A DNA stretch of 64,000 bases from Phenylobacterium sp. (GCF_030680185.1 NZ_JAUXVZ010000054.1:62001-126000), one strand, 5' to 3'. Shown: positions 27,519-37,542, counted from the first letter of the stretch. The notes: generated from the sequence alone by a model not told the origin. Made by a program: numbers and translations.

Positions 27519-28697
27519 ATGGCCGAGACCTCCCGACGCACCAGGATGCTGTTCGCCGCGATTGCGGTCGTGGTCGTCGGCGTGCTGATCGCCGGCGGAT
27601 TGGTCTGGCGCGACGACATCCTGCGCACGGGCCTCGATCCCAAAGAGCCGTTCCAGACCTATGACCCGCCGCCGGCGCCCAACTACGCGGAGCGGGAGGC
27701 CTGGAGCCTGCTGCCGGAAAGCCCACAGACCTGGGCGGACGACGATCCCGTGGCCGACGTCTTCTTCATCGGCCCAACCCTCTATGACGGGGGCCGCCAT
27801 TGGAACGCCCCCATAGACGATGCGCGGTCCGAGGCCTTTTTCCGCCGCACCATCGGGCCGAACTATGTGGGACCCTTCGTGCGGGTCGGCCGCCTGTTCG
27901 CCCCCCAGTACCGACAGGCCAGCCTCTATTCGATGCTGACCTTGCGCGATGACGCCCGAGAGGCGCGGCGGTTCGCCTATGGCGACGTGCGGCGGGCCTT
28001 CCGCCACTACATCTCGCTCTACAACCATGGACGTCCCTTCCTGATCGTCGGCGTGGAACAGGGTGGGACGCTCGCCGCCCGCCTTCTGGCCGAAGAGGTC
28101 GCAAGCGACCCTGACATCCGCAGCAGGCTGGTGGCGGCCTATCTCATCCAGACAGCCGTTCCGGCGGCCGCCCCGCCCATCCCCCTTTGCACGACGCCCA
28201 CCGAGCCCGGCTGTCTGGCGGCGTGGATGTCTGCCTATGAGGGGGATCGCGAGCGGGCCCAGGAGCTCCGCGACCGTTCGCTGGTCTGGACGCAGGACGG
28301 CGCGCTGATCAATCTGTCGGGGCTGGCAGCCTGCTATAATCCGATCCTGGGCCAGGTCAGCGATGCGGTCGCGCCCGCGCGGCTGGCCCGGGGGGCGACC
28401 AATGCGACCGGCCTAGAATGGGGCGCTCGCCCCGCGCTGCAAAGCCGACAGGTGGGGGCGCATTGCGAGAATAGCGTCCTGCGCGTCTCCCGGCCGAGAT
28501 CGGCGGCCTTCCGCCCGATCGGGTCGTGGGCGGATCGGCAGAAGATGCCGGGATACAATCTCTTCTACGGAGATCTTGAGGCCAACGCCGAGGCGCGGCT
28601 CAACACCCTGATGGCCGACCCCAACTTTCCGCGCGCCGCCCGGCAGATTCCGGAAGGCGCCGAGGTGGGCGCCGCGCCGGTCCATCGCATCGACTGA
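27519..28697 (+). CDS. Membrane-anchored DUF3089 protein lacking the hydrolase nucleophile
   Basis: 392-aa protein with one N-terminal membrane segment (about 9-30) and a periplasmic DUF3089 domain, an alpha/beta-hydrolase relative. Family segments are present: ADVFFIGPTLYDG, YGDVRRAFRHYI, and the C-terminal YNLFYGDLEAN. The elbow that is normally GHSQG reads GVEQG (residues 178-182), so Glu180 takes the place of Ser. The His usually just before the YNLFY block is also missing. This looks like a non-catalytic member. It converges on recG with a 7-base gap. Confidence 0.78.
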   Translation: MAETSRRTRMLFAAIAVVVVGVLIAGGLVWRDDILRTGLDPKEPFQTYDPPPAPNYAEREAWSLLPESPQTWADDDPVADVFFIGPTLYDGGRHWNAPIDDARSEAFFRRTIGPNYVGPFVRVGRLFAPQYRQASLYSMLTLRDDAREARRFAYGDVRRAFRHYISLYNHGRPFLIVGVEQGGTLAARLLAEEVASDPDIRSRLVAAYLIQTAVPAAAPPIPLCTTPTEPGCLAAWMSAYEGDRERAQELRDRSLVWTQDGALINLSGLAACYNPILGQVSDAVAPARLARGATNATGLEWGARPALQSRQVGAHCENSVLRVSRPRSAAFRPIGSWADRQKMPGYNLFYGDLEANAEARLNTLMADPNFPRAARQIPEGAEVGAAPVHRID

Positions 28698-28704
28698 AAG
28701 ACGG

Positions 28705-30780
28705 TCAGCCCGCGTCCTGCAGGGTCGACTGGGCTTGCCAGTCGAACAGCGCCTGCAGGGTTCGCAGGGCCTTGCCCCGCTCGGAGGTCAGGCCCGGGTC
28801 GCGGGCCAGGACCAGGCGCGCATCGTCACCCGCCGCGGCGATCAGGTCACGATGGGCGATGGGATCGGCGAACACATAGGCCGGAAAACCGCTCTGCCGC
28901 AGGCCCAGGGGATCGCCGCCGCCGCGTAGTTCCAAGTCCCGTTCAGCGATCAGGAAGCCGTCATCGGTACGGCGCAGGATGTCGAGCCGCTTCTGACCCG
29001 CCTCCGGAAGCGGTGGGTCATAGAGCAGGACGCAGGCGCTCTCGGCCCGCCCCCGGCCCACCCGGCCGCGGAGCTGGTGGAGCTGGGCCAGGCCGAACCG
29101 CTCGGCCTGTTCGATGACCATGATGGTGGCGTTGGGCACATTCACGCCCACCTCGACAACCGTGGTGGCCACCAGCACCGACAGCTCCCCCTGGGCGAAG
29201 CGGGCCATGACGGCGTCCTTCTCCGGGCCGGGCATCTTGCCGTGAACAAGACCAACGCTGGGACCGATCCGCTGCCGCAGTTCGCCCGCCCGGCGCTCGG
29301 CGGCGGCAAGGTCGGTCTTCTCCGATTCAGACACCAGGGGACAGATCCAGAAGGCTTGGGCGCCCTGGGCGACCACGGACTTCAACCGCGCCTCGACCTC
29401 GGCCATCCGCCCCATGGGGATGGCCCGGGTGGCGACCGGGGTGCGACCGGGCGGCTTCTCGTCGATGCGGGAGACGTCCAGGTCGCCGAAAACAGTCAGC
29501 TCGAGAGTGCGCGGGATCGGCGTCGCCGACATGGCCAGCAGGTGAGTGGCCTGTCCCTTGGCCTGCAGGCGCTGGCGCTCAGCCACGCCGAAGCGATGCT
29601 GCTCGTCGATGACGGTCAGGCGCAGGTCGTGGAAGACCACATCGTTCTGAAAGAGGGCGTGCGTGCCGACGGCGACCTGGACGGCGCCGCTGGCCAGGGC
29701 CCGCAGCTTCTCGGCCCGGGCGCCGCCCTTGTCACGGCCGGTCAGCAGGACCGCGGCCAGGCCCTGGGCCTCCAGCGGCCCCGCCAGGGTCTCGAAATGC
29801 TGGCGCGCGAGGATCTCGGTGGGCGCCATCAGGGCGCTCTGGCCGCCAGCCTCGGCCACATCGGCCATGGCCAGCATGGCCACGACCGTCTTGCCTGAGC
29901 CCACATCCCCCTGCAGCAGCCGCGACATCCGCTCGCCACAGGCCAGGTCGGCGCGGATGTCGGCCAGGGCGCGGTCCTGGGCGCCGGTCAGCTGGAAGGG
30001 CAGGGCCGCCGCCAGGGCCTCGGCCAGGCGACCTGCGGCGATCGGCGGGGCGGGCTCGGCCCGACGCTCGGCCTTGCGTTGGCCCATGGCCAGTTGATGG
30101 GCCAGCAGTTCGTCGAAGGCCAGGCGCTGGCGGTGAGGCGCCTGGGCGGTGAGGTCGGCCTCGCTTTCCGGGGCGTGCAGTCGGGCCAGGCTGTCGCGCC
30201 ACGTCCCCCAGCCCTGGCGGGCGAGCCAGGCGGGGTCCTGCCATTCGGCGAGGTCGGGACACCGCGCCAGGGCGTCCAGGGCCAGTCGCCGCACCGTGCG
30301 GGCCGGCAGGCCGGCCGTGGCCGGATAGACAGCCTCGATCTCGGGGATCTGGTCGGCCTTCTCGACCGGGACCAGATAGTCCGGATGGGCGATCTGGATC
30401 TCCGAGCCGAACCGCTCGACCTTGCCGCTCACCAGCCGTTGGGCGCCGATCGGGTGCTGGGCCTCGATGCGCCCGCCCAGGCCGCCGAAATAGACCAGGG
30501 TCAGGAAACCCGTGCCGTCGAAGGCGCGCACCCGCCAGGGTTGGGAAGGGCTCCGCGGCGGCTGATAGGCCTCGATCGTCACCACGAAGGTCTGGACCGC
30601 CCCTTCGAGGGCGGCGTCCACCCGGGCCGGATGGCGATGAATGAGGCTGTGGGGCGCCAGGAAGGCCACGTCCCGGACGATCGGCCCCGCCAGCTTCTCC
30701 AGCAAAGGCGCAACCCGCGGTCCCACGCCCTTCAGCGTGTCGACCGGGGCGAACAGGGGGAAGAGAATCTCCGGGCGCAT
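28705..30780 (-). CDS. recG: ATP-dependent DNA helicase RecG
   Basis: Branch-migration helicase of 691 aa that remodels stalled forks. The N-terminal wedge domain includes VDTLKGVGPRVAPLLEKL; Walker A GDVGSGKT lies near residue 290 and the DExH box is DEQHRFG near 389. The helicase C domain has GRVGRGRAES, and the QxxGxG-type DPLGLRQSGFP region follows. ATG 30780 is chosen by comparison with the usual length of about 690; ATG 30792 is possible. Confidence 0.95.
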   Translation of the reverse strand: MRPEILFPLFAPVDTLKGVGPRVAPLLEKLAGPIVRDVAFLAPHSLIHRHPARVDAALEGAVQTFVVTIEAYQPPRSPSQPWRVRAFDGTGFLTLVYFGGLGGRIEAQHPIGAQRLVSGKVERFGSEIQIAHPDYLVPVEKADQIPEIEAVYPATAGLPARTVRRLALDALARCPDLAEWQDPAWLARQGWGTWRDSLARLHAPESEADLTAQAPHRQRLAFDELLAHQLAMGQRKAERRAEPAPPIAAGRLAEALAAALPFQLTGAQDRALADIRADLACGERMSRLLQGDVGSGKTVVAMLAMADVAEAGGQSALMAPTEILARQHFETLAGPLEAQGLAAVLLTGRDKGGARAEKLRALASGAVQVAVGTHALFQNDVVFHDLRLTVIDEQHRFGVAERQRLQAKGQATHLLAMSATPIPRTLELTVFGDLDVSRIDEKPPGRTPVATRAIPMGRMAEVEARLKSVVAQGAQAFWICPLVSESEKTDLAAAERRAGELRQRIGPSVGLVHGKMPGPEKDAVMARFAQGELSVLVATTVVEVGVNVPNATIMVIEQAERFGLAQLHQLRGRVGRGRAESACVLLYDPPLPEAGQKRLDILRRTDDGFLIAERDLELRGGGDPLGLRQSGFPAYVFADPIAHRDLIAAAGDDARLVLARDPGLTSERGKALRTLQALFDWQAQSTLQDAG

Positions 30781-30880
30781 GGCCAAGAACATAGCGCGAC
30801 CGTTCGCCCGGCGCGCGGTGGACGCAGTTTGTCGGCTATGGTGATCTTGCGCCGATGTGGGCGAAAGCTGGGGATGGTTC

Positions 30881-31489
30881 ATGAGACGAGCGCTGACGGG
30901 CCTCGCCCTGGCGATGATGCTGGGCAGCTGTGGAGCGGGCGACGAGGCGCAGGTCTCTGCGCCGCCCTATTCACAGACGGAGCTGGAGCCCTTGCCGATC
31001 CCGGTGACGCCCCCGGCCACCGTCGGGTTCGCGCACATCGAGAACGAAAACCTGTTTGGCTATTACCTGCCAACCGAGGAGATCCGGATCGGCGACCTGC
31101 GGCTGGATCACATCCATATCGGCAGCGAGATGGAGTTCACGGCCTGGGAGCAGGGTGAGCGGATGGAGACCTATGCCCCGGTCATGCTGGAGTTCGCAGA
31201 TCTCTCCAGCCCCCTGGTCACCAACGAGCTGGGCCAGGAGGGGCACGAGCGCCGGGTCCGGGTCCTGCCGACGGCCTATCGCGTGGGCGCCGGCGGCGTC
31301 GCGTTTGTCGGCGCGGCGCCGGAAGTCGGCGAGATTCGGTTCCGGGGGCGGCTCGATCTCGATCGGCTGCGCGAGGCCCAGGCCTCTGACCCGAGCGGCG
31401 CCGAACCGGCGACGGTGCTCTGGCTCGACGGCCAGATCGGCGACGCCCCCCTGGAGAGCCTCGTCTTCTTCTGGTTCGGGGGCGATTGA
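30881..31489 (+). CDS. Putative lipoprotein, function unknown
   Basis: 202-aa protein with a lipoprotein signal (MRRALTGLALAMMLGSC, Cys17). The mature part is acidic and predicted mainly beta (FAHIENENLFGYYLP, LRLDHIHIGSE, TVLWLDGQIGD); no family is recognised. The ATG at 30881 fits the signal peptide better than the upstream 30857 start. It diverges from recG across 100 bases and precedes sdhE by 52 bases. Confidence 0.7.
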   Translation: MRRALTGLALAMMLGSCGAGDEAQVSAPPYSQTELEPLPIPVTPPATVGFAHIENENLFGYYLPTEEIRIGDLRLDHIHIGSEMEFTAWEQGERMETYAPVMLEFADLSSPLVTNELGQEGHERRVRVLPTAYRVGAGGVAFVGAAPEVGEIRFRGRLDLDRLREAQASDPSGAEPATVLWLDGQIGDAPLESLVFFWFGGD

Positions 31490-31541
31490 GGACCGATGGT
31501 GCTGGCGCCCCAAGGGCCGGCGCTCTATATCCGCGGCCTCA

Positions 31542-31835
31542 ATGTCTGACGCACACGCCATCCGCCTGAAGCGCCTGAAGTTCCGAGCCTGGCATCGGGG
31601 CTTTGTCGAAGCCGACCTCATCCTGGGGCCGTTTGTGGACAACCATGCCCGCGATCTCAGCGAGGCCCAGCTCGACACCCTGGAGCATCTGCTCGATCAA
31701 CCCGACCAGGACATCTATGCCTGGATCATTGAGCGCGTTCCCACGCCGCCTGAGTTCGATGGCGAGATCATGAACATGATCAAGGCCTTCCGGGACGTGG
31801 CTCACAAGTCCCTCGGCGCACCCCATGGCGGCTGA
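31542..31835 (+). CDS. sdhE: Succinate dehydrogenase assembly factor 2 family (FAD assembly factor)
   Basis: 97-aa helical protein of the SdhE/SDH5/YgfY family, which promotes covalent FAD attachment to SdhA. The signature RLKFRAWHRGFVEADLILG contains the RG-x-x-E/D motif, and YAWIIERVPTP is the second conserved block. It overlaps mfd by 11 bases; this sdhE-mfd pairing is common in alphaproteobacteria. Confidence 0.92.
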   Translation: MSDAHAIRLKRLKFRAWHRGFVEADLILGPFVDNHARDLSEAQLDTLEHLLDQPDQDIYAWIIERVPTPPEFDGEIMNMIKAFRDVAHKSLGAPHGG

Positions 31836-34800
31836 CGGCGCGGGCCCGAGCGCCACCCAGCTCAAGCGCATCAATACCGACCCCGAGCGCATCGACCTGG
31901 TCGGCGCGCCGGAGGGCTTCGACGCCCTGGTGATGTCCGACATCCTGCGCGCCCGCGGCGGCCTGAGCGTCTTCATCGCCCGGGACACAGCCCGGATGAG
32001 CGCCTTCGCCGAGGCCTTCGCCTTCTTCGCCCCGGATGTGGAGGTCATGCGCCTGCCGTCCTGGGACTGCCTACCCTATGACCGGATCGGCCCGTCGCCC
32101 GGCGTCGCCGCCCAACGCATGACCACCCTGGCGCGCCTGGCCGCTGGCGGCTTCGATCCCAAGAAGCCGGCCCTGCTGGTGGCCGCGGTGCCGGCCATGA
32201 TCCAGCGGGTTCCGCCCCGGTCCGCCGTGGAGGCCGCCTCGTTCAGCGCCCATGTGGGCCGCCAGGTGCTGATCGCTGATCTGGAGCGCTATTTCGCCGT
32301 CAACGGCTACCAGCGGGCCTCGACCGTGTCGGAGCGCGGCGAGTTTGCGATCCGCGGCGGGGTCATCGACGTCTTTCCGCCGTCTGCGGACGAGCCCGTC
32401 CGCCTGGACCTGTTCGGCGACATCCTCGAATCCATCCGCGCCTTCGATCCGGAGACCCAGCGCTCCACCCGCCAGCTCACCGAAATCAGACTGCTGGCGG
32501 TCAGCGAGGCCCTGCTGGACGCCGAGGCCGTCTCGCGCTTCCGGCGCGGCTATATCGAGGCCTTCGGCGCGGCGGGCGACGATCCCCTCTACGCCACGGT
32601 CAGCGAGGGCGGCCGGCGGGCGGGGATGGAGCACTGGCTGCCGCTCTACTATCCGGCCCTTGAGACGGTGTTCGACTATCTGCCGGCCGGGACCCTGATC
32701 GGCGTCGATCACCTGGCGGCCGAGGCTCGTGATGAGCGTCTATCCATGGTCCAGGACGCCTATTCGGCGCGGGCCGAGGCCGGTCGCAAGTCCAACTATC
32801 GGCCCCTGTCGCCCGAGCGGCTTTATCTCGACGCCGAGGAATGGGAGCAGGCCCTGGCCGTGCGGCCGAACCGCCGGTTCTCCGCCTTCAACGCCGTCGA
32901 GGGCGAGCAGGTCATCGACCTCGGCGCCCGGGCAGGACGCAGCTTTGCGCCCGAACGCCAGCGCGACAGCGTCAATCTGTTCGAGGCCACGGTGGACCAC
33001 GCCAAGGCGCTGACGGCGGCCGGCAAGCGGGTGCTGTTCGCCTCCTGGAGCGAGGGCGCGTCCGAACGCCTCGGCGGCATGCTGGCCGACCACGGTCTGG
33101 CGAAAATCTCCCAGGCCGCCTATTGGCAGGCGGCCAAGGCCGCCGATCCGAAGACGCCGCAGCGGGTGGTTCTGCCGCTGGAAGCCGGCTTCGAGACCGA
33201 CAAGCTGGCGGTCATTTCCGAGACCGACATCCTGGGCGACCGTCTGGCGAGGCCGCGCAAGCGCCGCCGCGCGGCCAACTTCCTGGCCGAGGCCTCGGCC
33301 CTGACGCCGGGCGACCTGGTCGTCCATATCGAGCACGGCATCGGCCGGTATGAAGGCCTGAAGACCCTCGACATCCAGGGCGCGCCGCACGACTGCCTGG
33401 AACTGCAGTACGGCGGCGAGGCCAAGCTCTATCTGCCGGTCGAGAACATCGACCTGCTCAGCCGCTATGGCGCAGAATCCGACGGGGTGGTTCTCGACCG
33501 CCTGGGCGGCGCGGCCTGGCAGGCCCGCAAGGCCCGCGCCAAGGAGCGGCTGCGCGAAATGGCCGGCGGCCTGATCCGCATCGCCGCCGAGCGCGCCATG
33601 AAGACCACCCCGGGCATCGATCCGCCGCAGGGGGTGTTCGACGAGTTCTGCGCCCGTTTCCCCTATGAGGAGACGGAAGACCAGCTCAACGCCATCGGCG
33701 ACGTGCTGACCGACCTCGGCTCTGGCCGACCCATGGACCGGCTGATCTGCGGCGACGTCGGCTTCGGCAAGACCGAAGTCGCCCTGCGCGCGGCCTTTGT
33801 GGCGGCCATGAGCGGTCAGCAGGTGGCGGTCGTCTGTCCCACCACGCTTCTGGCCCGACAGCACTTCAAGACCTTCGAAGCCCGCTTCCAGGGCTGGCCG
33901 ATCAAGGTGCGGCGCCTGTCGCGCCTGGTACCGCCCAAGGAGGCGGCCGAGACCCGTGAAGGGCTCAAGACCGGCGAGATCGAGATCGTGGTCGGCACCC
34001 ATGCGGTGCTGTCCAAGCAGGTCGGGTTCAAGGACCTGGGCCTCGTGATCGTCGATGAGGAGCAACACTTCGGGGTCAAGCACAAGGAGCAGCTCAAGGA
34101 GCTGCGCGCCGACGTGCACATGCTGACCCTGACTGCGACGCCGATCCCGCGCACCCTGCAGATGTCCCTGTCGGGCATCCGCGAGATGTCCATCATCGCC
34201 ACCCCGCCGGTCGATCGCCTGGCGGTGCGCACCTATGTCACCCCGTGGGATCCCATCACGGTGCGCGAAGCCCTGCTGCGGGAGAAGTATCGCGGCGGCC
34301 AGGCCTATTTCGTCACGCCCAGGATCGCCGACCTGCCAAACCTGGAGCGGTTCCTGCGCGAAAACGTGCCGGAGGTGCGCTTCGTGGTCGGCCACGGCCA
34401 GATGGCGCCGACCCAGCTCGAAGAGGTCATGTCGGCCTTCTATGACGGCCAGTACGACGTGCTGCTCTCGACCACGATCGTAGAGTCGGGCCTGGACGTC
34501 CCTACGGCCAACACGCTGATCATCCACCGGGCCGACATGTTCGGCCTCTCGCAGCTCTATCAGATCCGCGGCCGGGTCGGCCGGGCCAAGGCGCGCGCCT
34601 ATGCCTATATGACCACGCCGGAAGACAAGCCCATCACCCTGTCGGCGGAGAAGCGGCTGCGTGTGCTGCAGTCCCTCGACAGTCTGGGCGCCGGCTTCCA
34701 GCTGGCCAGTCACGACCTGGACATCCGCGGCGGCGGCAATCTGCTGGGCGAAGAACAGTCAGGACATATTCGCGAGATCGGCGTCGAGCTCTACCAGCAG

Positions 34801-35319
34801 ATGTTGGAGGACGCGGTCAACGAGCTCAAGGAGCTGGTCGGGGCCGAGGGCGTGGTCGATCGCGGCTGGTCGCCGCAGATCAACACCGGCGCCGCCGTGC
34901 TGATCCCCGAGGCCTATGTGCCGGACCTGAATGTGCGCCTTTCGCTCTATCGCCGCCTGTCAGACGCCGAGCAGGCCGCCGACCGCGAGGCCCTGGCCGC
35001 CGAGCTGATCGACCGCTTCGGCCCGCTGCCGCCGGAGACCGATCAGCTGCTCAAGGTCGTGGCCATCAAGGGCATGTGCCGTCAGGCGAACGTGTCGAAA
35101 ATCGATGTTGGCCCCAAGGGCGCGGTCGTCACCTTCCGCAACGACGCCTTCCCGAACCCGGGCGGCCTGATCGAGTTCGTCCACCGCAACCAGATGGGCT
35201 GGCGTCTGCGGCCGGACAACAAGGCCGTGGTCAAGGGCGAATGGGAAAGCCCCGAGCAGCGGCTGAACGCCGCCGAACGCATCCTCACCGAACTCTCGCG
35301 GCTGGCGCTCGCCGCCTAG
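31825..35319 (+). CDS. mfd: Transcription-repair coupling factor
   Basis: Translocase of 1164 aa that removes stalled RNA polymerase and recruits UvrAB. A UvrB-like N-terminal part is followed by the RNAP-interaction (CarD-like) domain with LTPGDLVVHIEHGIGRYEG (about 490-510). The RecG-like motor has Walker A GDVGFGKT near residue 642, DEEQHFG near 743 and LTATPIPRTLQMS. GRVGRAKARAYAY and a C-terminal TRCF domain complete it. It overlaps popA's end by 4 bases in convergent order. Confidence 0.97.
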   Translation: MAADGAGPSATQLKRINTDPERIDLVGAPEGFDALVMSDILRARGGLSVFIARDTARMSAFAEAFAFFAPDVEVMRLPSWDCLPYDRIGPSPGVAAQRMTTLARLAAGGFDPKKPALLVAAVPAMIQRVPPRSAVEAASFSAHVGRQVLIADLERYFAVNGYQRASTVSERGEFAIRGGVIDVFPPSADEPVRLDLFGDILESIRAFDPETQRSTRQLTEIRLLAVSEALLDAEAVSRFRRGYIEAFGAAGDDPLYATVSEGGRRAGMEHWLPLYYPALETVFDYLPAGTLIGVDHLAAEARDERLSMVQDAYSARAEAGRKSNYRPLSPERLYLDAEEWEQALAVRPNRRFSAFNAVEGEQVIDLGARAGRSFAPERQRDSVNLFEATVDHAKALTAAGKRVLFASWSEGASERLGGMLADHGLAKISQAAYWQAAKAADPKTPQRVVLPLEAGFETDKLAVISETDILGDRLARPRKRRRAANFLAEASALTPGDLVVHIEHGIGRYEGLKTLDIQGAPHDCLELQYGGEAKLYLPVENIDLLSRYGAESDGVVLDRLGGAAWQARKARAKERLREMAGGLIRIAAERAMKTTPGIDPPQGVFDEFCARFPYEETEDQLNAIGDVLTDLGSGRPMDRLICGDVGFGKTEVALRAAFVAAMSGQQVAVVCPTTLLARQHFKTFEARFQGWPIKVRRLSRLVPPKEAAETREGLKTGEIEIVVGTHAVLSKQVGFKDLGLVIVDEEQHFGVKHKEQLKELRADVHMLTLTATPIPRTLQMSLSGIREMSIIATPPVDRLAVRTYVTPWDPITVREALLREKYRGGQAYFVTPRIADLPNLERFLRENVPEVRFVVGHGQMAPTQLEEVMSAFYDGQYDVLLSTTIVESGLDVPTANTLIIHRADMFGLSQLYQIRGRVGRAKARAYAYMTTPEDKPITLSAEKRLRVLQSLDSLGAGFQLASHDLDIRGGGNLLGEEQSGHIREIGVELYQQMLEDAVNELKELVGAEGVVDRGWSPQINTGAAVLIPEAYVPDLNVRLSLYRRLSDAEQAADREALAAELIDRFGPLPPETDQLLKVVAIKGMCRQANVSKIDVGPKGAVVTFRNDAFPNPGGLIEFVHRNQMGWRLRPDNKAVVKGEWESPEQRLNAAERILTELSRLALAA

Positions 35320-36632
35320 GTCGCCATGGCCTTGCGGGCGGCTTCTTCCAGGGCGCGGCCGGCGCCTTGGGCCGGGCTAACCTCGGCGACGCCGATATCG
35401 AACTCCACCACGAAGGGCGGCTTGCCCTCGCCAGCCTCGAAGGCCGTGCAGCCGATCACCGCGGCGATCCGCTCGCCCGCCGCCCGCGCGGCTGCGGCCG
35501 GCGTGGCCGGCAGGGCGAGGGCGAAGACCTCGTGGCTCAGTCGGGCGGCGGTGTCCTCCACCCGAACCAGCCGGCCGATCATGGCGCCGATCTGAGGGAC
35601 GGCGCGGTCAAGCCAGCCCTGGGCGCGGGCCTCGGCCACCTCGGCGCGCTCGGACACCTTCAGGACGCAGACCGACAGCGGCCGGTTGCGGATGCGCGCG
35701 GCCTGGGCCAGGCGTCCCAGATGGGTCGCGAACAGATCCCGTGTGAAGAGGCCCGTCGCCGGGTCCATCAGGCCCGAACTGCGCGCATGTTCCAGCGCCT
35801 TGCGCGTCGCGGTCTGGCGGCGATAGCTGCGGGCCAGCTCCATCACCCGGCCGGCGGTCTCGCTCTCGGCCGTGCCGGGCGAGGCCACGTCGGACACGCC
35901 CCGGTGAAAGGCCTCCGACATGGTCATGTAGGATTCCTCGCGCATGTAGAGCAGGGCGGGCACGTGATAGAGGCGCGTGTTCCGGCGCATGCCCGCAGCG
36001 ATGGACAGGGCCTCATTGGGGTTGTCCCCGGCCCACAGGACCACGGTGTCGAACGGCCGCTCGTGCAGATAGTCGAACGCCGTATAGGCGGTGAAGGCGC
36101 CCACCACCTCGGCGCCGCTGCGGGCGAGCGCATTGGACAGGGCCAAGAACTGCGGCGCCGGTTCACCGATCGCCAGCACGCGGAAGGGGGCGGGATCGAT
36201 ATCGGCCGGGTCCAGGGCGCGGTTCTTCTCGGCGAAGGTCTCGTGGCGGAGCTCATACTCCTCCTCGGCCACGGCCATGCGCACCAGGTTCTCCAGGCGC
36301 AGGACCGCCTGGGCCGGATGCAGCGGCGGCGCCAGAATGAGATCGAAGTCCAGGTCCTCGTCGTCGGGGGCGCCGATGGCCACCACGGGGAGGCGGCGCG
36401 GGGCGCAGGCGGCCTTCAGCCGTCGCGCCAGGGTGCGCGCCTCGGGCCCGCCGCTATGCAGGTCGACGATGGCCGCCTCGATCTGCAGATCGGCCAGGGC
36501 GGCGATTCCCGCATACGGACCCCGCGCGGTGATCGTGCGCCAGCCGAGGCGGTCAAGCCCCTCGGCCAGCGGACCGGCCAGTCCATCGTCTCGCGCGATG
36601 ATCAGGACACGCGCCTGGACGCCTGCGGACAT
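35316..36632 (-). CDS. popA: PopA-like c-di-GMP effector (REC-REC-degenerate GGDEF)
   Basis: 438 aa from ATG 36632. Receiver domain 1 (about 8-120) keeps Asp57 in AIVDLHSGG. Receiver domain 2 (about 150-265) lacks its acceptor (VVLWAG). In the GGDEF-like domain the active site reads LSHEV, so no cyclase activity is expected, yet the RxxD inhibitory site RVED is intact at Arg357-Asp360. Numbering and architecture match C. crescentus PopA, whose c-di-GMP binding through R357 places it at the stalked pole to deliver CtrA for ClpXP degradation via RcdA. The alternative is another PleD paralogue; the intact I-site with a dead A-site favours PopA. Confidence 0.88.
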   Translation of the reverse strand: MSAGVQARVLIIARDDGLAGPLAEGLDRLGWRTITARGPYAGIAALADLQIEAAIVDLHSGGPEARTLARRLKAACAPRRLPVVAIGAPDDEDLDFDLILAPPLHPAQAVLRLENLVRMAVAEEEYELRHETFAEKNRALDPADIDPAPFRVLAIGEPAPQFLALSNALARSGAEVVGAFTAYTAFDYLHERPFDTVVLWAGDNPNEALSIAAGMRRNTRLYHVPALLYMREESYMTMSEAFHRGVSDVASPGTAESETAGRVMELARSYRRQTATRKALEHARSSGLMDPATGLFTRDLFATHLGRLAQAARIRNRPLSVCVLKVSERAEVAEARAQGWLDRAVPQIGAMIGRLVRVEDTAARLSHEVFALALPATPAAAARAAGERIAAVIGCTAFEAGEGKPPFVVEFDIGVAEVSPAQGAGRALEEAARKAMAT

Positions 36633-36768
36633 TCTCTGCACCTTTGACGCAAACAAGTTCCCGACGTCTGGCCGCCTCGGCGGCAGAATCGGGCTTCGAG
36701 ACGTTATCCCGCCGCAGAGGCGCGGGCGAGGGACGAGGCCACGCGCCTCGCATCTGGAGGAGGGGCCA

Positions 36769-37542
36769 ATGGTCGCGGATCAGACGTTGCAGGGCAAGGT
36801 GGCGCTTGTCACCGGCGCATCGGGAGGGCTCGGCGCCCATTTCGCCCGCGTCCTGGCGGCCGCCGGCGCTGAGGTCGTCCTCACCGCCCGGCGCCTGGAC
36901 AAGGTGGAGGCGGAAGCCCGCGCCATCACCGAGGCCGGCGGGCGCGCCCATGCCCGGGCTCTGGACGTCACCAATCTCAGCGAAATCGCGCCGCTGTTCG
37001 ACGCGGTGGCGGACGAGATCGGGCCAGTGTCGATCCTCATCAACAATGCGGGCGTCGGCGGGGAGGGGCGCGCGCTGGATCTCACCCCAGAGGCCTGGGA
37101 CCAGGCCTTCGACGTCAATGTCCGCGGGGTCTTCTTCTGCGCCCAGGCCGCCGCGCGGCAGATGATCGACAGCGGCGTGGCCGAGCAGGGCGCCGCGCGG
37201 ATCGTCAACATCGCCTCCATCGCCAGCCACACGGTCTTGCCGGGCTTGCCCGCCTACTGTGCGTCAAAGGCGGCGGTGGCCATGCTGACCAAGTCGCTCG
37301 GACGGGAGTGGGCGCGGCATGGGATCGCTGTGAATGCGCTCTGCCCCGGCTATGTGGAGACCGACATCAATGGCGCCTGGTTCGCCACCGAGGCCGGCCA
37401 GCGCCAGATCAAGGGCTTTCCCCGGCGACGCCTGATGGAGGCTGACGACCTGGACGTGGCGCTCCTCATGCTGGCTGGACCGGCGGCGCGCGCCATTACG
37501 GGTACGCTCATCACGATCGACGATGGTCAATCTCTGCCCTGA
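36769..37542 (+). CDS. Short-chain dehydrogenase/reductase
   Basis: 257-aa classical SDR. TGASGGLG is the cofactor loop with ARRLDK after beta 2 (NADP-leaning), NNAG, catalytic Ser in IASIAS and YCASK. GGAGGAGGGG precedes ATG 36769. The C-terminus ends TIDDGQ. It lies 66 bases before the acyl-CoA racemase gene on the same strand, so a role in branched or beta-oxidised acyl chains is conceivable, but the substrate is unknown. Confidence 0.88.
   Translation: MVADQTLQGKVALVTGASGGLGAHFARVLAAAGAEVVLTARRLDKVEAEARAITEAGGRAHARALDVTNLSEIAPLFDAVADEIGPVSILINNAGVGGEGRALDLTPEAWDQAFDVNVRGVFFCAQAAARQMIDSGVAEQGAARIVNIASIASHTVLPGLPAYCASKAAVAMLTKSLGREWARHGIAVNALCPGYVETDINGAWFATEAGQRQIKGFPRRRLMEADDLDVALLMLAGPAARAITGTLITIDDGQSLP

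Noticed and set aside
36633..36768. CtrA box in the popA upstream region
   Set aside because: No TTAA-N7-TTAA pattern is found there.
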